Positions 29,439-36,437 of a stretch of 39,810 nucleotides of DNA are shown piece after piece (positions within the stretch are counted from its first letter, which is position 1; each line of letters begins with the position of its first letter). The stretch is from assembly GCA_029976005.1 (NCBI GenBank), contig JARKOQ010000235.1, positions 1-39,810 on the forward strand, written 5' to 3'. The stretch is from Aggregatilineales bacterium (GTDB taxonomy: Bacteria; Chloroflexota; Anaerolineae; Aggregatilineales; Ch27). A model generated the notes under the pieces. It saw only the letters and a list, made by a program, of their open reading frames with translations. It ran no database searches and was not told the origin of the DNA. The position numbers and the translations under genes are program-made.

Positions 29439-29470
29439 CGCGCCCCCTGGGAACTGGGGGCGCGTTTTTT
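29439..29470 (+). terminator. Strong intrinsic terminator of the small protein gene
   Basis: CGCGCCCCC (29439-29447) pairs perfectly with GGGGGCGCG (29456-29464) across an 8-base loop and is followed by six T (29465-29470). It is the most canonical intrinsic terminator in the window. Confidence 0.9.
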
Positions 29471-29478
29471 GTGGAAAG

Positions 29479-29519
29479 GCGGTTGGTAGTTACTGGTGGT
29501 TGGTGATTGGTCAAAGCGG
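29479..29519 (+). repeat. TTGGTGATTGG-type dispersed repeat
   Basis: GGCGGTTGGTAGTTACTGG followed by TGGTTGGTGATTGGTCAAAG. It is related to the tracts flanking the DUF6398 gene (14995-15029 and, inverted, 15721-15755). Confidence 0.5.
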
Positions 29520-29639
29520 GCCGGGGGGAGGCCACCACGTCCCCGCGCCGGTCCTCCTTCGGATTTCTCGTGGACGGGCTGTTCAGTTAGAATGGACCGC
29601 GTGGCCCTGGAAAAACCAGCGGAAAGTTGGGGGAAAACT

Positions 29640-30503
29640 ATGTGGATCGTCTTCGCGTTCGGGTCTGCCCTGTTCGCCGGACTGACGTCTATCCTGGCCA
29701 AAATCGGCATCCGGCAGACCGATTCAACCGTGGCAACCGCCATCCGCACGATCGTCGTCCTGATCTTCGCCTGGCTGATGGTCTTCATCGTCGGGTCGCA
29801 GGATACCCTGAGCAGCGTCAGCGGGCATACGATGCTGTTCCTGATCCTGTCCGGACTGGCGACGGGCGCGTCCTGGCTGTGCTACTTCAAGGCGCTGACC
29901 CTGGGCGATGTCAACCGGGTCGTCCCGATCGACAAGTTCAGCACCGTGCTGACGATCGTCCTGGCGGTCATTTTCCTGGGCGAGCCGCTGAGCGTGGTGA
30001 TCGTCCTCGGCGCGCTGATGATCGCCCTCGGCACCTACCTGATGGTCCGCAAGAAGGCTAACCCAACCCAGAAACAGGAGAGCAGCGCCTGGCTGGTCTA
30101 CGCCATTCTTTCCGCGCTCTTCGCCGCCCTGACCGCGATCCTGGGCAAGATCGGAATCAGCGGGATCGACTCCAACCTGGGCACGGCCGTGCGGACGGTC
30201 GTGGTCCTGATCATGGCCTGGGTGATGGTCTTCGTGACCGGAAAACAGACCGGGCTGCGGGGCATCAACCGGAAAGAGCTGCTGTTCATCTGCCTATCCG
30301 GGCTGGCCACGGGCGGCTCGTGGCTGTGTTTCTACAAGGCCCTGCAGGACGGCCCGGCCAGCATCGTCGTGCCGATCGACAAGCTGAGTATTGTCGTCAC
30401 CGTGGTCTTCGCCTACGTCGTCTTCAAAGAGAAGTTGACGAAGATTTCGTTTGTCGGGTTGATTCTGATCGCGGCGGGCACGCTGGTGATGCTGATCAAG
30501 TGA
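29640..30503 (+). CDS. EamA/DMT-family transporter
   Basis: A 287-residue inner-membrane protein of the drug/metabolite transporter superfamily. Two EamA repeats of about five helices each are evident: residues 1-137 and 148-287 align to each other (GSALFAGLTSILAKIGI with SALFAALTAILGKIGI, and GLATGASWLCYFKAL with GLATGGSWLCFYKAL), with the shared PIDK motif (VVPIDKFS and VVPIDKLS). Substrates of such small-molecule exporters cannot be told from sequence. The ATG at 29640 has GGGGGA 6 bases upstream and starts the first helix directly. A TAGAAT box lies at 29588-29593 without a good -35. It is the only gene in its transcript. Confidence 0.9.
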   Translation: MWIVFAFGSALFAGLTSILAKIGIRQTDSTVATAIRTIVVLIFAWLMVFIVGSQDTLSSVSGHTMLFLILSGLATGASWLCYFKALTLGDVNRVVPIDKFSTVLTIVLAVIFLGEPLSVVIVLGALMIALGTYLMVRKKANPTQKQESSAWLVYAILSALFAALTAILGKIGISGIDSNLGTAVRTVVVLIMAWVMVFVTGKQTGLRGINRKELLFICLSGLATGGSWLCFYKALQDGPASIVVPIDKLSIVVTVVFAYVVFKEKLTKISFVGLILIAAGTLVMLIK

Positions 30504-30595
30504 GGGACCCGCCGCCACGCAGGCAGGGCTTCGGCGCGGACGACGGGCGGGCCATGACGCAAAAGATCGACGTGGCCCGGCCGGCGAGAATCGAG

Positions 30596-30662
30596 CGTCG
30601 GACACGCGGCAGGCTCCAAGCCTGCCGCTGAGGAAAAAAGCCCGCTGAAGGGGCTAAAAACC
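30596..30662 (+). repeat. Composite hairpin repeat, truncated copy
   Basis: Hairpin 1 GGCAGGCT-CCA-AGCCTGCC (30608-30626) is preceded by GTCGGACACGC, and is followed by only the left arm of hairpin 2 (GCCCGCTGAAGGGGCTAAAAA, from 30639). The right arm and hairpin 3 seen in the full copies are missing. Confidence 0.7.
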
Positions 30663-30707
30663 TCAGCCATTCTGGCACGTTCCCGTTCCGTCCTCGGAGG
30701 CACAGTC

Positions 30708-31751
30708 TCAGCTTTTCGCTTGGACGCCTGCCGCTTCGGCGCGGTTTCTTGCCTCCTTGCCTCTTGTCTCTTGCCTCCGCTCCTCATAAAACGCCGTGAT
30801 CTGGGCCGCGAAATCGATCACGCTCAGGCGCAGGGCTTCCGGGGCAATCACCTCCGCCGCCCGGCCAAAGCTGAGGATGTAACCGCGCGCTTCTTCCAGC
30901 GAGGCAAAAGTCAGGGTCAGCGTCCGCCAGCCCTCGGCATCCGGTGGAACGGCCTCGGCCAGGGCGGTGTCGATCCGCGCCCCGAAGACCGCGCGCAGGT
31001 AGCCGGCCTGGACCGGGTCTATCCGCACCACCACCGGATAGGCCGGGCGATGGGCCTCGGCCACGGCCCGCCAGGCTTCCCAGCAGGCGGCCAGGTCAAA
31101 CGCGACCGGGCGCTCGAACGGCTCATCCAACCGCGCCTCGACCAGCTCCGCCACCGGGATGACACGCGCCTGCCCCTCGATGCCCGCCACGAAGAACCAG
31201 GCCCCAGCCTTGGCGACCAGCCCGTAGGCGTCGGCCCGCCGGGTGTATGTCCCGCCGACGAAGGGCGGATAGCGCCGGGTGAGCCACACCCGCCGGTCTT
31301 CCCACACGGCGCGGTACAGTACGGGCAGCAGCGAGAGCGCGGTCGTTTCCGGCTGGGCCCAGCCGTCCGGGTCGAGGACAATGCGCTGGCGGGTGCGGGT
31401 TTCGTGCTCGCGCCGGGCGGAGGGCAGGGCCGCGGTCAGCTTGAGCAGCGCCGCGCGCAAATCCTGGCCCAACCCCAGGTCGGCCAGCGGCGCGGGGATG
31501 CTGAGCATGAACAGGGCGCGCAGCTCCGGGTCGGTCAGGCCTGTGAGCGTGGTGCGGTAGCTATCCAGCAAGGCCACGCCCCCGCCGGGGCCGCGCTCGG
31601 CATAAACCGGCACCCCGCTCTGGGCCAGGGCCTCGACATCCCGGTAGATCGTGCGCTCGGAAACTTCCAGTTCTTCAGCCAGGGCGCGGGCGGTCAGCCG
31701 GCCGCGGGCCTGGAGCAGCATCAACAGGGAAAGTAATCGGTCAGCGCGCAT
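30708..31751 (-). CDS. WYL-domain transcriptional regulator (YafY/DeoR-like)
   Basis: A 347-residue regulator. The N-terminal HTH_11 winged helix (about 1-60) contains RLTARALAEELEVSERTIYRDVEALAQSGVPV. The WYL-type domain (about 135-215) holds LLPVLYRAVWEDRRVWLTRRYPPFVGGTYTRRADAYGLVAKAGAWFFVAG, and a WCX-like C-terminal extension follows (RIDPVQAGYLRAVFG to LSVIDFAAQITAFYEE). WYL regulators sense small ligands or nucleic acids. The last 25 residues (ERRQETRGKEARNR, then AEAAGVQAKS) are encoded by polypyrimidine and GCGGCAGGCGTCC-type repeats and are not part of the family. The ATG at 31751 lacks a ribosome site. A palindrome upstream of the GyrI-like gene at 33037-33055 is a candidate target. 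Confidence 0.88.
   Translation of the reverse strand: MRADRLLSLLMLLQARGRLTARALAEELEVSERTIYRDVEALAQSGVPVYAERGPGGGVALLDSYRTTLTGLTDPELRALFMLSIPAPLADLGLGQDLRAALLKLTAALPSARREHETRTRQRIVLDPDGWAQPETTALSLLPVLYRAVWEDRRVWLTRRYPPFVGGTYTRRADAYGLVAKAGAWFFVAGIEGQARVIPVAELVEARLDEPFERPVAFDLAACWEAWRAVAEAHRPAYPVVVRIDPVQAGYLRAVFGARIDTALAEAVPPDAEGWRTLTLTFASLEEARGYILSFGRAAEVIAPEALRLSVIDFAAQITAFYEERRQETRGKEARNRAEAAGVQAKS
30711..30741 (-). repeat. GCGGCA-GCGTCCA-GCGAAAA motif inside the WYL reading frame
   Basis: On the minus strand it reads GAAGCGGCAGGCGTCCAAGC then GAAAAGC. Related copies lie at 19324-19347 and 26901-26925. Here it encodes the last residues of the WYL regulator. Confidence 0.6.
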
Positions 31752-31754
31752 GGG

Positions 31755-31817
31755 ATAGTTCTCAGTCGAAAGTCGACAGTAGACAGTTTTCAGTCGTCAG
31801 TTGACGGTTCTCAGTCG
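31755..31817. repeat. CAGTCGTCAGT-type tandem repeat
   Basis: Imperfect direct repeats built on CAGTCG(T/A)CAGT and TTCTCAGTCGTCAG fill the gap between two minus-strand genes. Similar TCAGC-rich text (CAGCTTTCAGCGGTCAGC) lies at 32826-32845 and 37486-37512. Confidence 0.6.
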
Positions 31818-32825
31818 TCAGTCGAGGCCGGAGACATCCCACAGCGCCCCGGCCAGGGTCTCCAGGTCGGGCGCGGCGAGAATCTCCGGCGGCACGTCAA
31901 CCAGGACATCGAACTCGTGCAGCAGGGTCATGGCCATGGCCCGGCGCGCGAAGGCCGCGTCCGGCGTGAAGCCACCATGCCAACGCAGGAATTCGCCCAG
32001 CAGCGCCCGATCGCAGCCGAACAGGCCCAGGTGCAGGGCCACCAGCTCGTAGGCCAGGTCGCCCACCCGCGCGTCCCCGAAGTCGATGATCCCGGTCAGC
32101 CGCCAGCCGCCCGCCTCAACCCGGCCCAGGACGTGATCGGCGTTGAGGTCGGCGTGAATCAGGCCGCGCCGCCCTTCAGCCAGCAGCTCGTCCGGCGCGG
32201 GCAGGTAATCCTCGATCTGGGCAACCAGATGGGGCGGCAGCGTCCCCCAGGCGGCCTGGTCGGCGGCGCAGGTTGCCCGCCGCGCGCACAAAAAGGCGTC
32301 CCACTCCCCCGGTGGAAAGGCCGCCAGCCCTTCGACCGGCACAGTGTGCAGGGCCGCCAGCGCCTCGCCCAGCGTCCGCGCCAGGGCCAGCCGGTCGGAA
32401 GCGCCAATGGGTGCCTCGGTCAGGCTGCGGCCGGGCAGCGCGGTCGTGATCAGGTAGGGGTAGCGCCATGCGCCGGATGGGCACGTGCCGGGGGGATACA
32501 GATCCCCTTCGGCCATGAGCCGCGGCGCGGGGAGAACAGGTTGCCGGGCCAGGCTGGACCTCCGGGCCAGGAGTCCGTAGACTGCGCGCTCGACGGCCCG
32601 GCTGCGCGACCCATCGAAGAAATCGGTGTACAGCTTGATCACGTGGGACTCGTCCACCACGAAAACCGGGTTCGTGCCGGGATACCCGGCCGTCACCGCG
32701 TCACACGCCAGATCGTGCCGGGCGCAGATGGCGCGCACGTAGGGCATCCAGAAGCTCACATCGGTGAACACGCGGCCGTAATGCGCGCGATCGGGGATGT
32801 CCGGATAGGGCAGCATGGGAGTCAT
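31818..32825 (-). CDS. APH-family phosphotransferase, hygromycin-kinase-like
   Basis: A 335-residue kinase of the APH fold, nearest in layout to hygromycin-B kinase/macrolide kinase-like families. N-lobe Lys in SHVIKLYTDFF, hinge YLITTALPGRSL, catalytic loop GLIHADLNADHVLG, and metal-binding IIDFGDARVGDLAYEL are intact, so activity is likely. A C-terminal helical part follows (LLGEFLRWHGGF to DVPPEILAAPDLE). The natural substrate is unknown, and resistance is only a possibility. No clear ribosome site precedes the ATG at 32825; a second ATG at 32816 is possible. It lies 67 bases upstream of the WYL gene on the same strand, so both may be read together. Confidence 0.85.
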   Translation of the reverse strand: MTPMLPYPDIPDRAHYGRVFTDVSFWMPYVRAICARHDLACDAVTAGYPGTNPVFVVDESHVIKLYTDFFDGSRSRAVERAVYGLLARRSSLARQPVLPAPRLMAEGDLYPPGTCPSGAWRYPYLITTALPGRSLTEAPIGASDRLALARTLGEALAALHTVPVEGLAAFPPGEWDAFLCARRATCAADQAAWGTLPPHLVAQIEDYLPAPDELLAEGRRGLIHADLNADHVLGRVEAGGWRLTGIIDFGDARVGDLAYELVALHLGLFGCDRALLGEFLRWHGGFTPDAAFARRAMAMTLLHEFDVLVDVPPEILAAPDLETLAGALWDVSGLD

Positions 32826-33036
32826 CAGCTTTCAGCGGTCAGCAAAAACCAGCGACAGGCGGCGGCATCGATCCAGAGTCATCACATCAAACCGGAGAAA
32901 GGTCGCTCCATGGTGGGCGTTTCTCCACTTTTGCATTTCTCCGCGCTTTTCCTTGGCGTTCTTGGCGTCTTGGCGGTTCGTCCTGCTTTTCACCAAGAGC
33001 CAACAGCTAAAAGCCAGGAGCGCCTCTATTATAAAT
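32826..33036. other. Divergent region with dispersed repeats
   Basis: Contains CAGCTTTCAGCGGTCAGC, then a tract ending CTTGGCGTTCTTGGCGTCTT followed by GGCGGTTCG (about 32953-32983), the inverse of the AACCGCCAAAACGCCAAG motif at 9575 and 39582. TATTATAAAT at 33027-33036 is the likely -10 area of the GyrI-like gene. No gene was seen. Confidence 0.5.
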
Positions 33037-33055
33037 CCTGACAGCAGATGTCAGG
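33037..33055. promoter_or_regulatory. Palindromic operator candidate upstream of the GyrI-like gene
   Basis: CCTGACA (33037-33043), 5 bases, TGTCAGG (33049-33055): a perfect 7-bp inverted repeat just downstream of a TATTATAAAT box. The position fits a repressor operator at the start of transcription. The nearby WYL regulator is the natural candidate to bind it; this is inference. Confidence 0.5.
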
Positions 33056-33108
33056 TGGGCGATCGTAGACTGAGGGTGTACTGGAACCCATCACCGGGAG
33101 GAAACCGG

Positions 33109-33615
33109 ATGACTGACTCACTGGAAGTTCGGATCGTGCGCCTGGAACCGCTGCGCGTGGCGAGCGCCCTGGGCTACGGCCCGCAGCCGGAAGGCATCGC
33201 CTGGCAGAAGATCACGACCTGGGCGAAAGCTCAGGGGTTGCTCGGCGGGTCGGAGCGCCCGCGCTTTTTCGGCTTCAACAACCCCGACCCCGCCCCCGGC
33301 AGCCCGAATTACGGCTACGAGCAGTGGATCGTGATCCCGGCGGAGATCACCGCAGGCACGGACGAGGTGACGATCAAGACCTTCCCCGGCGGGCTGTACG
33401 GCGTGACGCGCTGCCCCAGCCTGACCCGGATCGGCGACGTGTGGCGCACGCTCCTGGCCTGGCGGGAGGACAGCCCCTACCAGCCCTCGCATCACCAGTG
33501 GCTGGAGGAGGCGATCTCGCTGGACGTGATCCTGACGCCGGAGGGCGACTGGCGCGGGGCGAAGACGCCCTGGGACCAGGTGGCGCTGGACCTGTACATC
33601 CCCATCGCGGGGTAA
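33109..33615 (+). CDS. GyrI-like small-molecule-binding domain protein
   Basis: A 168-residue single-domain protein of the GyrI-like/AraC effector-binding (SOUL-like) fold: RIVRLEPLRVASALGYGPQPEGIAWQKITTWAKAQGLL, FFGFNNPDPAPGSPNYGYEQWIVIP, GLYGVTRC, and DVILTPEGDWRGAKTPWDQVALDLYIPI. The family binds cationic or hydrophobic drugs, or in some cases hydrolyses them; some members shield gyrase. The typical Glu in YEQWIVI is present. GGGAGG lies 8 bases before the ATG; the longer open frame from 32815 is repeat DNA. A 19-bp palindrome sits about 55-70 bases upstream. It lies next to a WYL regulator and a kinase of possible drug-modifying type, so it may be part of a xenobiotic response. Confidence 0.88.
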   Translation: MTDSLEVRIVRLEPLRVASALGYGPQPEGIAWQKITTWAKAQGLLGGSERPRFFGFNNPDPAPGSPNYGYEQWIVIPAEITAGTDEVTIKTFPGGLYGVTRCPSLTRIGDVWRTLLAWREDSPYQPSHHQWLEEAISLDVILTPEGDWRGAKTPWDQVALDLYIPIAG

Positions 33616-33650
33616 GGGCCGGGGACAAGGACGCGGTCGAACAAGATCGG

Positions 33651-33778
33651 CCGTCAGACACACGGCAGGCTCGAAGCCTGCCGCCAGGAAAACAAGTCCA
33701 CTGAAGGGGCTAAAAACTGTTCCAGCCCCTTCAGCGGGCTTCCACTCCTCCAGCGGGATGCTTTGAGCATCCCGCGCT
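33651..33778. repeat. Composite three-hairpin repeat, full copy 1
   Basis: Hairpin 1 GGCAGGCT-CGA-AGCCTGCC (33664-33682). Hairpin 2: AAGTCCACTGAAGGGGCT (33694-33711) with AGCCCCTTCAGCGGGCTT (33724-33741). Hairpin 3: GCGGGATGCT (33753-33762) with AGCATCCCGC (33766-33775). The lead-in GTCAGACACAC matches that at 30598. It lies between convergent genes, so it may also help termination. Confidence 0.8.
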
Positions 33779-33817
33779 CGAACGGCCATTTCTCCCGGCA
33801 ACGACGCCACGGACGCT

Positions 33818-34978
33818 TTACGTCGTCTTGATGTAGTTGACCTGTTTGAAGTCCGGCGTCTTGAGGGGCAGGACATCCACCAGCTCGTACTGGCGGCAGC
33901 CCATCCCCAGGCTTTCGGCGTGGGCCAGCATGGCATACGGGTCCTTGTACGGGCCGTGAATCTGCTGGAAGGGATGCCCCTCGCGGGTCACGATCTCCAT
34001 CATGGCCGGCAGATTCTCCTCGGCGACCGGGGACCGGCCCAGTGCGTCCAGGGTGGCCTGCTCCACCGCCACGATGTCGTCCGAGCCGAAAATCCCGGCG
34101 TCGGGCAGGATGTTCATCCCCGTGAAGCCGAAGCAATCGCAGACCGGCGTGATGTTCGTGGCGAGGTTGATGAAGATCGCGTTGCCCGGCGTGAAGCTGT
34201 CCAGTACCACCTTGGCCGCCAGGTTGACGACCTGGGCGAACCCGGCGAAGTTGCCCGGCCGGATTTCGAACGCGCCCTCGGCCACGGCCTGGCAGCGCAT
34301 GCACTGGTTGCACTTGTAGGTATGCAGGTGCAGGCCGTCCGGGTCCTGGCGGTCGTTGACGATCGCCCCGTACGGGCACGACTCGCGGATGGCGACCCGG
34401 TGCGCCTCGCCCCGGCACTTGTCCTTGTGGAAGTACGGCTCGTAGTGCACCACGTCGTGCATCGCGCCGCGCGTCTGGCCGTCCATGCAGCCCAGGGCCA
34501 GGTTCTTGATCACGCCGCCCCAGGCCGCGTCCGGATGGCCCTTGACGTGGGCGAAGTCCACCAGGAAGCTGGCCTCGGCGATCGGCCCGCCCAGGTGGAA
34601 CTCGGTCAGGTTGCGGAACTGGTAGGGAACGACCTTGACCCATTTCTCGTCGATCCCGTTGCTGGGATAGATCGGGCAGCCGAGCGTCTCGGCGGTGTAA
34701 CCGCGCGCATGGGCATCCACCACCGAATACGGCAGGTCGGTCACAAACGGATCGCCGCCGCCGTCCTTGATGGCCTGGACCACCCGCCGCACGAAGACCG
34801 GATGCACCACGGAATAACCAATGTTGGCACCCAGGTGGAGCTTGATCGCCACGCGGTGGCCCTTGACGCGGTCGCGCAGGTGGAGCCTGTCGATAATCAG
34901 GTCGAGCTTGGCGGGCAGGGTTTCGGCGTGGTCGAGCTGGGTCTGGCGGGGCGAACCCCAGTAGACGGTGCTAGGCAT
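33818..34978 (-). CDS. DUF362 family iron-sulfur protein
   Basis: A 386-residue cytoplasmic protein of the DUF362 family, often linked to ferredoxin domains. Family landmarks: VAIKLHLGANIGYSVVHPVFVRRVV, VTDLPYSVVDAHARGYTAETLG, HVKGHPDAAWGGVIKNLALGC, then a cysteine region KCRGEAHRVAIRESCPYGA and YKCNQCMRCQAV, and FINLATNITPVCDCFGFTGM. The CxxCxxC plus an upstream CP gives ligands for one [4Fe-4S] cluster rather than the usual two of a ferredoxin. The enzymatic role of DUF362 is not established. AAGGGGGG precedes the ATG at 34978. It stands alone between two composite hairpin repeats. Confidence 0.88.
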   Translation of the reverse strand: MPSTVYWGSPRQTQLDHAETLPAKLDLIIDRLHLRDRVKGHRVAIKLHLGANIGYSVVHPVFVRRVVQAIKDGGGDPFVTDLPYSVVDAHARGYTAETLGCPIYPSNGIDEKWVKVVPYQFRNLTEFHLGGPIAEASFLVDFAHVKGHPDAAWGGVIKNLALGCMDGQTRGAMHDVVHYEPYFHKDKCRGEAHRVAIRESCPYGAIVNDRQDPDGLHLHTYKCNQCMRCQAVAEGAFEIRPGNFAGFAQVVNLAAKVVLDSFTPGNAIFINLATNITPVCDCFGFTGMNILPDAGIFGSDDIVAVEQATLDALGRSPVAEENLPAMMEIVTREGHPFQQIHGPYKDPYAMLAHAESLGMGCRQYELVDVLPLKTPDFKQVNYIKTT

Positions 34979-35147
34979 GATACCCCCCTTGGCATCTGTG
35001 CGAATCGATTGCCCCGATCATACCACGCGCGGCCCCTACTCGCAGTCGGGACAAAGCGCACCGTTCCGCCCGCCATTTATCCTGCATGGCGGGCACATGG
35101 CCGAGCGTGTTCTGAGACACATCGGCCCAAGCGGCCATCCGGCGCGC

Positions 35148-35261
35148 GGCAGGCTTCGAGCCTGCCCCAGGGTCCAAACAGGCCCGCTGCAGGGACTGAA
35201 AGCTTTTCCAGCCCCTTGAGTGGGCTTCCACCTCCCCAGCGGGATGCTTTGAGCATCCCGC
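35148..35261. repeat. Composite three-hairpin repeat, full copy 2
   Basis: Hairpin 1 GGCAGGC-TTCGA-GCCTGCC (35148-35166). Hairpin 2 runs from GGCCCGCTGCAGGGACTGAA (about 35180) to CAGCCCCTTGAGTGGGCTT (ends about 35227), with more mismatches than copy 1. Hairpin 3: GCGGGATGCT (35239-35248) with AGCATCCCGC (35252-35261), identical to copy 1. Confidence 0.8.
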
Positions 35262-35361
35262 GATCCAACGGTCCGTCACGGCATCGGTGCGATGCTCCAC
35301 ATCGCCAGGCTCCGCCGCCACGGATACGCATGCAGCCCGGCCCAACCGGCCGTCCGCGCGC

Positions 35362-35383
35362 GGGGCGGTTCGCGAACCGCCCC
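35362..35383. repeat. GGTTCGCGAACC palindrome
   Basis: A perfect 22-bp palindrome, identical to 7151-7172. It stands 55 bases before the TATAAT box of the rhomboid gene. Confidence 0.75.
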
Positions 35384-35437
35384 AACAGGTGGCTACATTT
35401 TCCCTGCCTCTTGCCTCTGTGCCTCCCGCCTCTGCGG

Positions 35438-35443
35438 TATAAT
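35438..35443 (+). promoter_or_regulatory. -10 box for the rhomboid-GNAT operon
   Basis: A consensus TATAAT directly after a polypyrimidine CCTC tract. No acceptable -35 is found at 16-18 bases; TTGCCT lies 21 bases upstream. The ATG is 46 bases further on. Confidence 0.5.
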
Positions 35444-35488
35444 GGCCGTGCTGTTCCGTGACATCCCAGCGAAAGCGCGAGTGAGTCC

Positions 35489-36430
35489 ATGCAGGAATAC
35501 AGCCGCGAACCATCCAACCAGCCTGAACGCGAGCCGGGACTGCCCGCCCCCGGCCCCCTGGGGGAACCCTCCGGGCCAGGCGGTTCGCCCGGCCCCGATG
35601 GCCCGACCGGGCCGGGCGGCATCCCCACCCCGCCCGGAATGACCGCCCAGGCCCCTCGCCAGGTGCGTGTGCCGATCAATCTCCCGAACCCGCGCCCGAT
35701 CTGGACCTACATCCTGCTGGGGGTCATCGTGGCGATCTACCTCGCCAGCCAGATTTTCCCCAACCCGCCCGCGACGATGGTCAAGGGTTACATGGTGCGC
35801 AATACCGAGGAATGGCTGGTGGTCATGTTCGCCAAGATCAATCCGTTCATCCTGCAGGATGGCGAGGTCTACCGGATGCTGACCGCGATCTTCCTGCACG
35901 GCGGGCTGGCCCACCTGTTCTTCAACGGTTACGCGCTGTACATCGTCGGGCGCGATATCGAGCGCCTGTACGGCCACGCCCGCTTCCTGGTGATCTATTT
36001 TCTGGGCGGCCTGACCGCATCACTGGTCAGCATGGTGCTCAACCCAAACGCCTGGAGCGTGGGGGCCAGCGGCGCGCTGTTTGCGATTTTCGGCGCGGAA
36101 ATGGTCTTCTTCTTCCGCCACCGCCGCCTGTTTGGCCCGCTGGCCACCCAGCGCCTGAACAACCTGGTTTACCTGCTGATCATGAACCTGCTCATTGGAC
36201 TTTTCGGCAGCGCCCTGATCGACAACTGGGCCCACGTGGGCGGCTTCGTGGGCGGGCTGGGTCTGGCCTGGCTGATCAGCCCGCAGTTCAAGGCCATCCC
36301 CCCCACGCCCCAACACCCGGTCGTGGAGCTGGAGGATGCCAATCCATTCCAGGCCCGGCTGTGGGTGCCCTTCGTGTGGCTGGCCGGACTGGTCGCCGCC
36401 GTGGGCCTGCTGCTGCTCGGCCAGGGCTAA
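35489..36430 (+). CDS. Rhomboid family intramembrane serine protease
   Basis: A 313-residue membrane protease. Residues 1-68 are a Pro/Gly-rich cytoplasmic tail (GPGGSPGPDGPTGPGGIP). Seven hydrophobic segments follow, the first at about 73-92. Rhomboid motifs: HGGLAHLFFNGYALYIVG (HxxxxxxxxN region), catalytic GASGALFAIFGA with Ser 194, and HVGGFVGGLGLAW with His 249, completing the Ser-His dyad. It should cleave membrane proteins within the bilayer; no substrate is suggested by the context. The start has only a weak GAGTG ribosome site. The following GNAT gene begins 8 bases after the stop, so they form an operon. Confidence 0.92.
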   Translation: MQEYSREPSNQPEREPGLPAPGPLGEPSGPGGSPGPDGPTGPGGIPTPPGMTAQAPRQVRVPINLPNPRPIWTYILLGVIVAIYLASQIFPNPPATMVKGYMVRNTEEWLVVMFAKINPFILQDGEVYRMLTAIFLHGGLAHLFFNGYALYIVGRDIERLYGHARFLVIYFLGGLTASLVSMVLNPNAWSVGASGALFAIFGAEMVFFFRHRRLFGPLATQRLNNLVYLLIMNLLIGLFGSALIDNWAHVGGFVGGLGLAWLISPQFKAIPPTPQHPVVELEDANPFQARLWVPFVWLAGLVAAVGLLLLGQG

Positions 36431-36437
36431 GACCGCC

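Larger units (their letters stand above)
34979..35488. other. Divergent gene-free region rich in repeats
   Basis: About 510 bases without a gene. It holds a composite three-hairpin repeat (35148-35261), a 22-bp GGTTCGCGAACC palindrome (35362-35383), a polypyrimidine CCTC tract (35397-35433) and TATAAT (35438-35443) reading towards the rhomboid gene. Confidence 0.7.

Noticed and set aside
30713..30780. A separate small gene at the end of the WYL regulator
   Set aside because: The sequence is a polypyrimidine tract plus a dispersed motif; no ribosome site or conserved product.
31755..31817. CRISPR-like direct repeats
   Set aside because: The units are short, imperfect and lack unique spacers of constant length; no cas gene is present.
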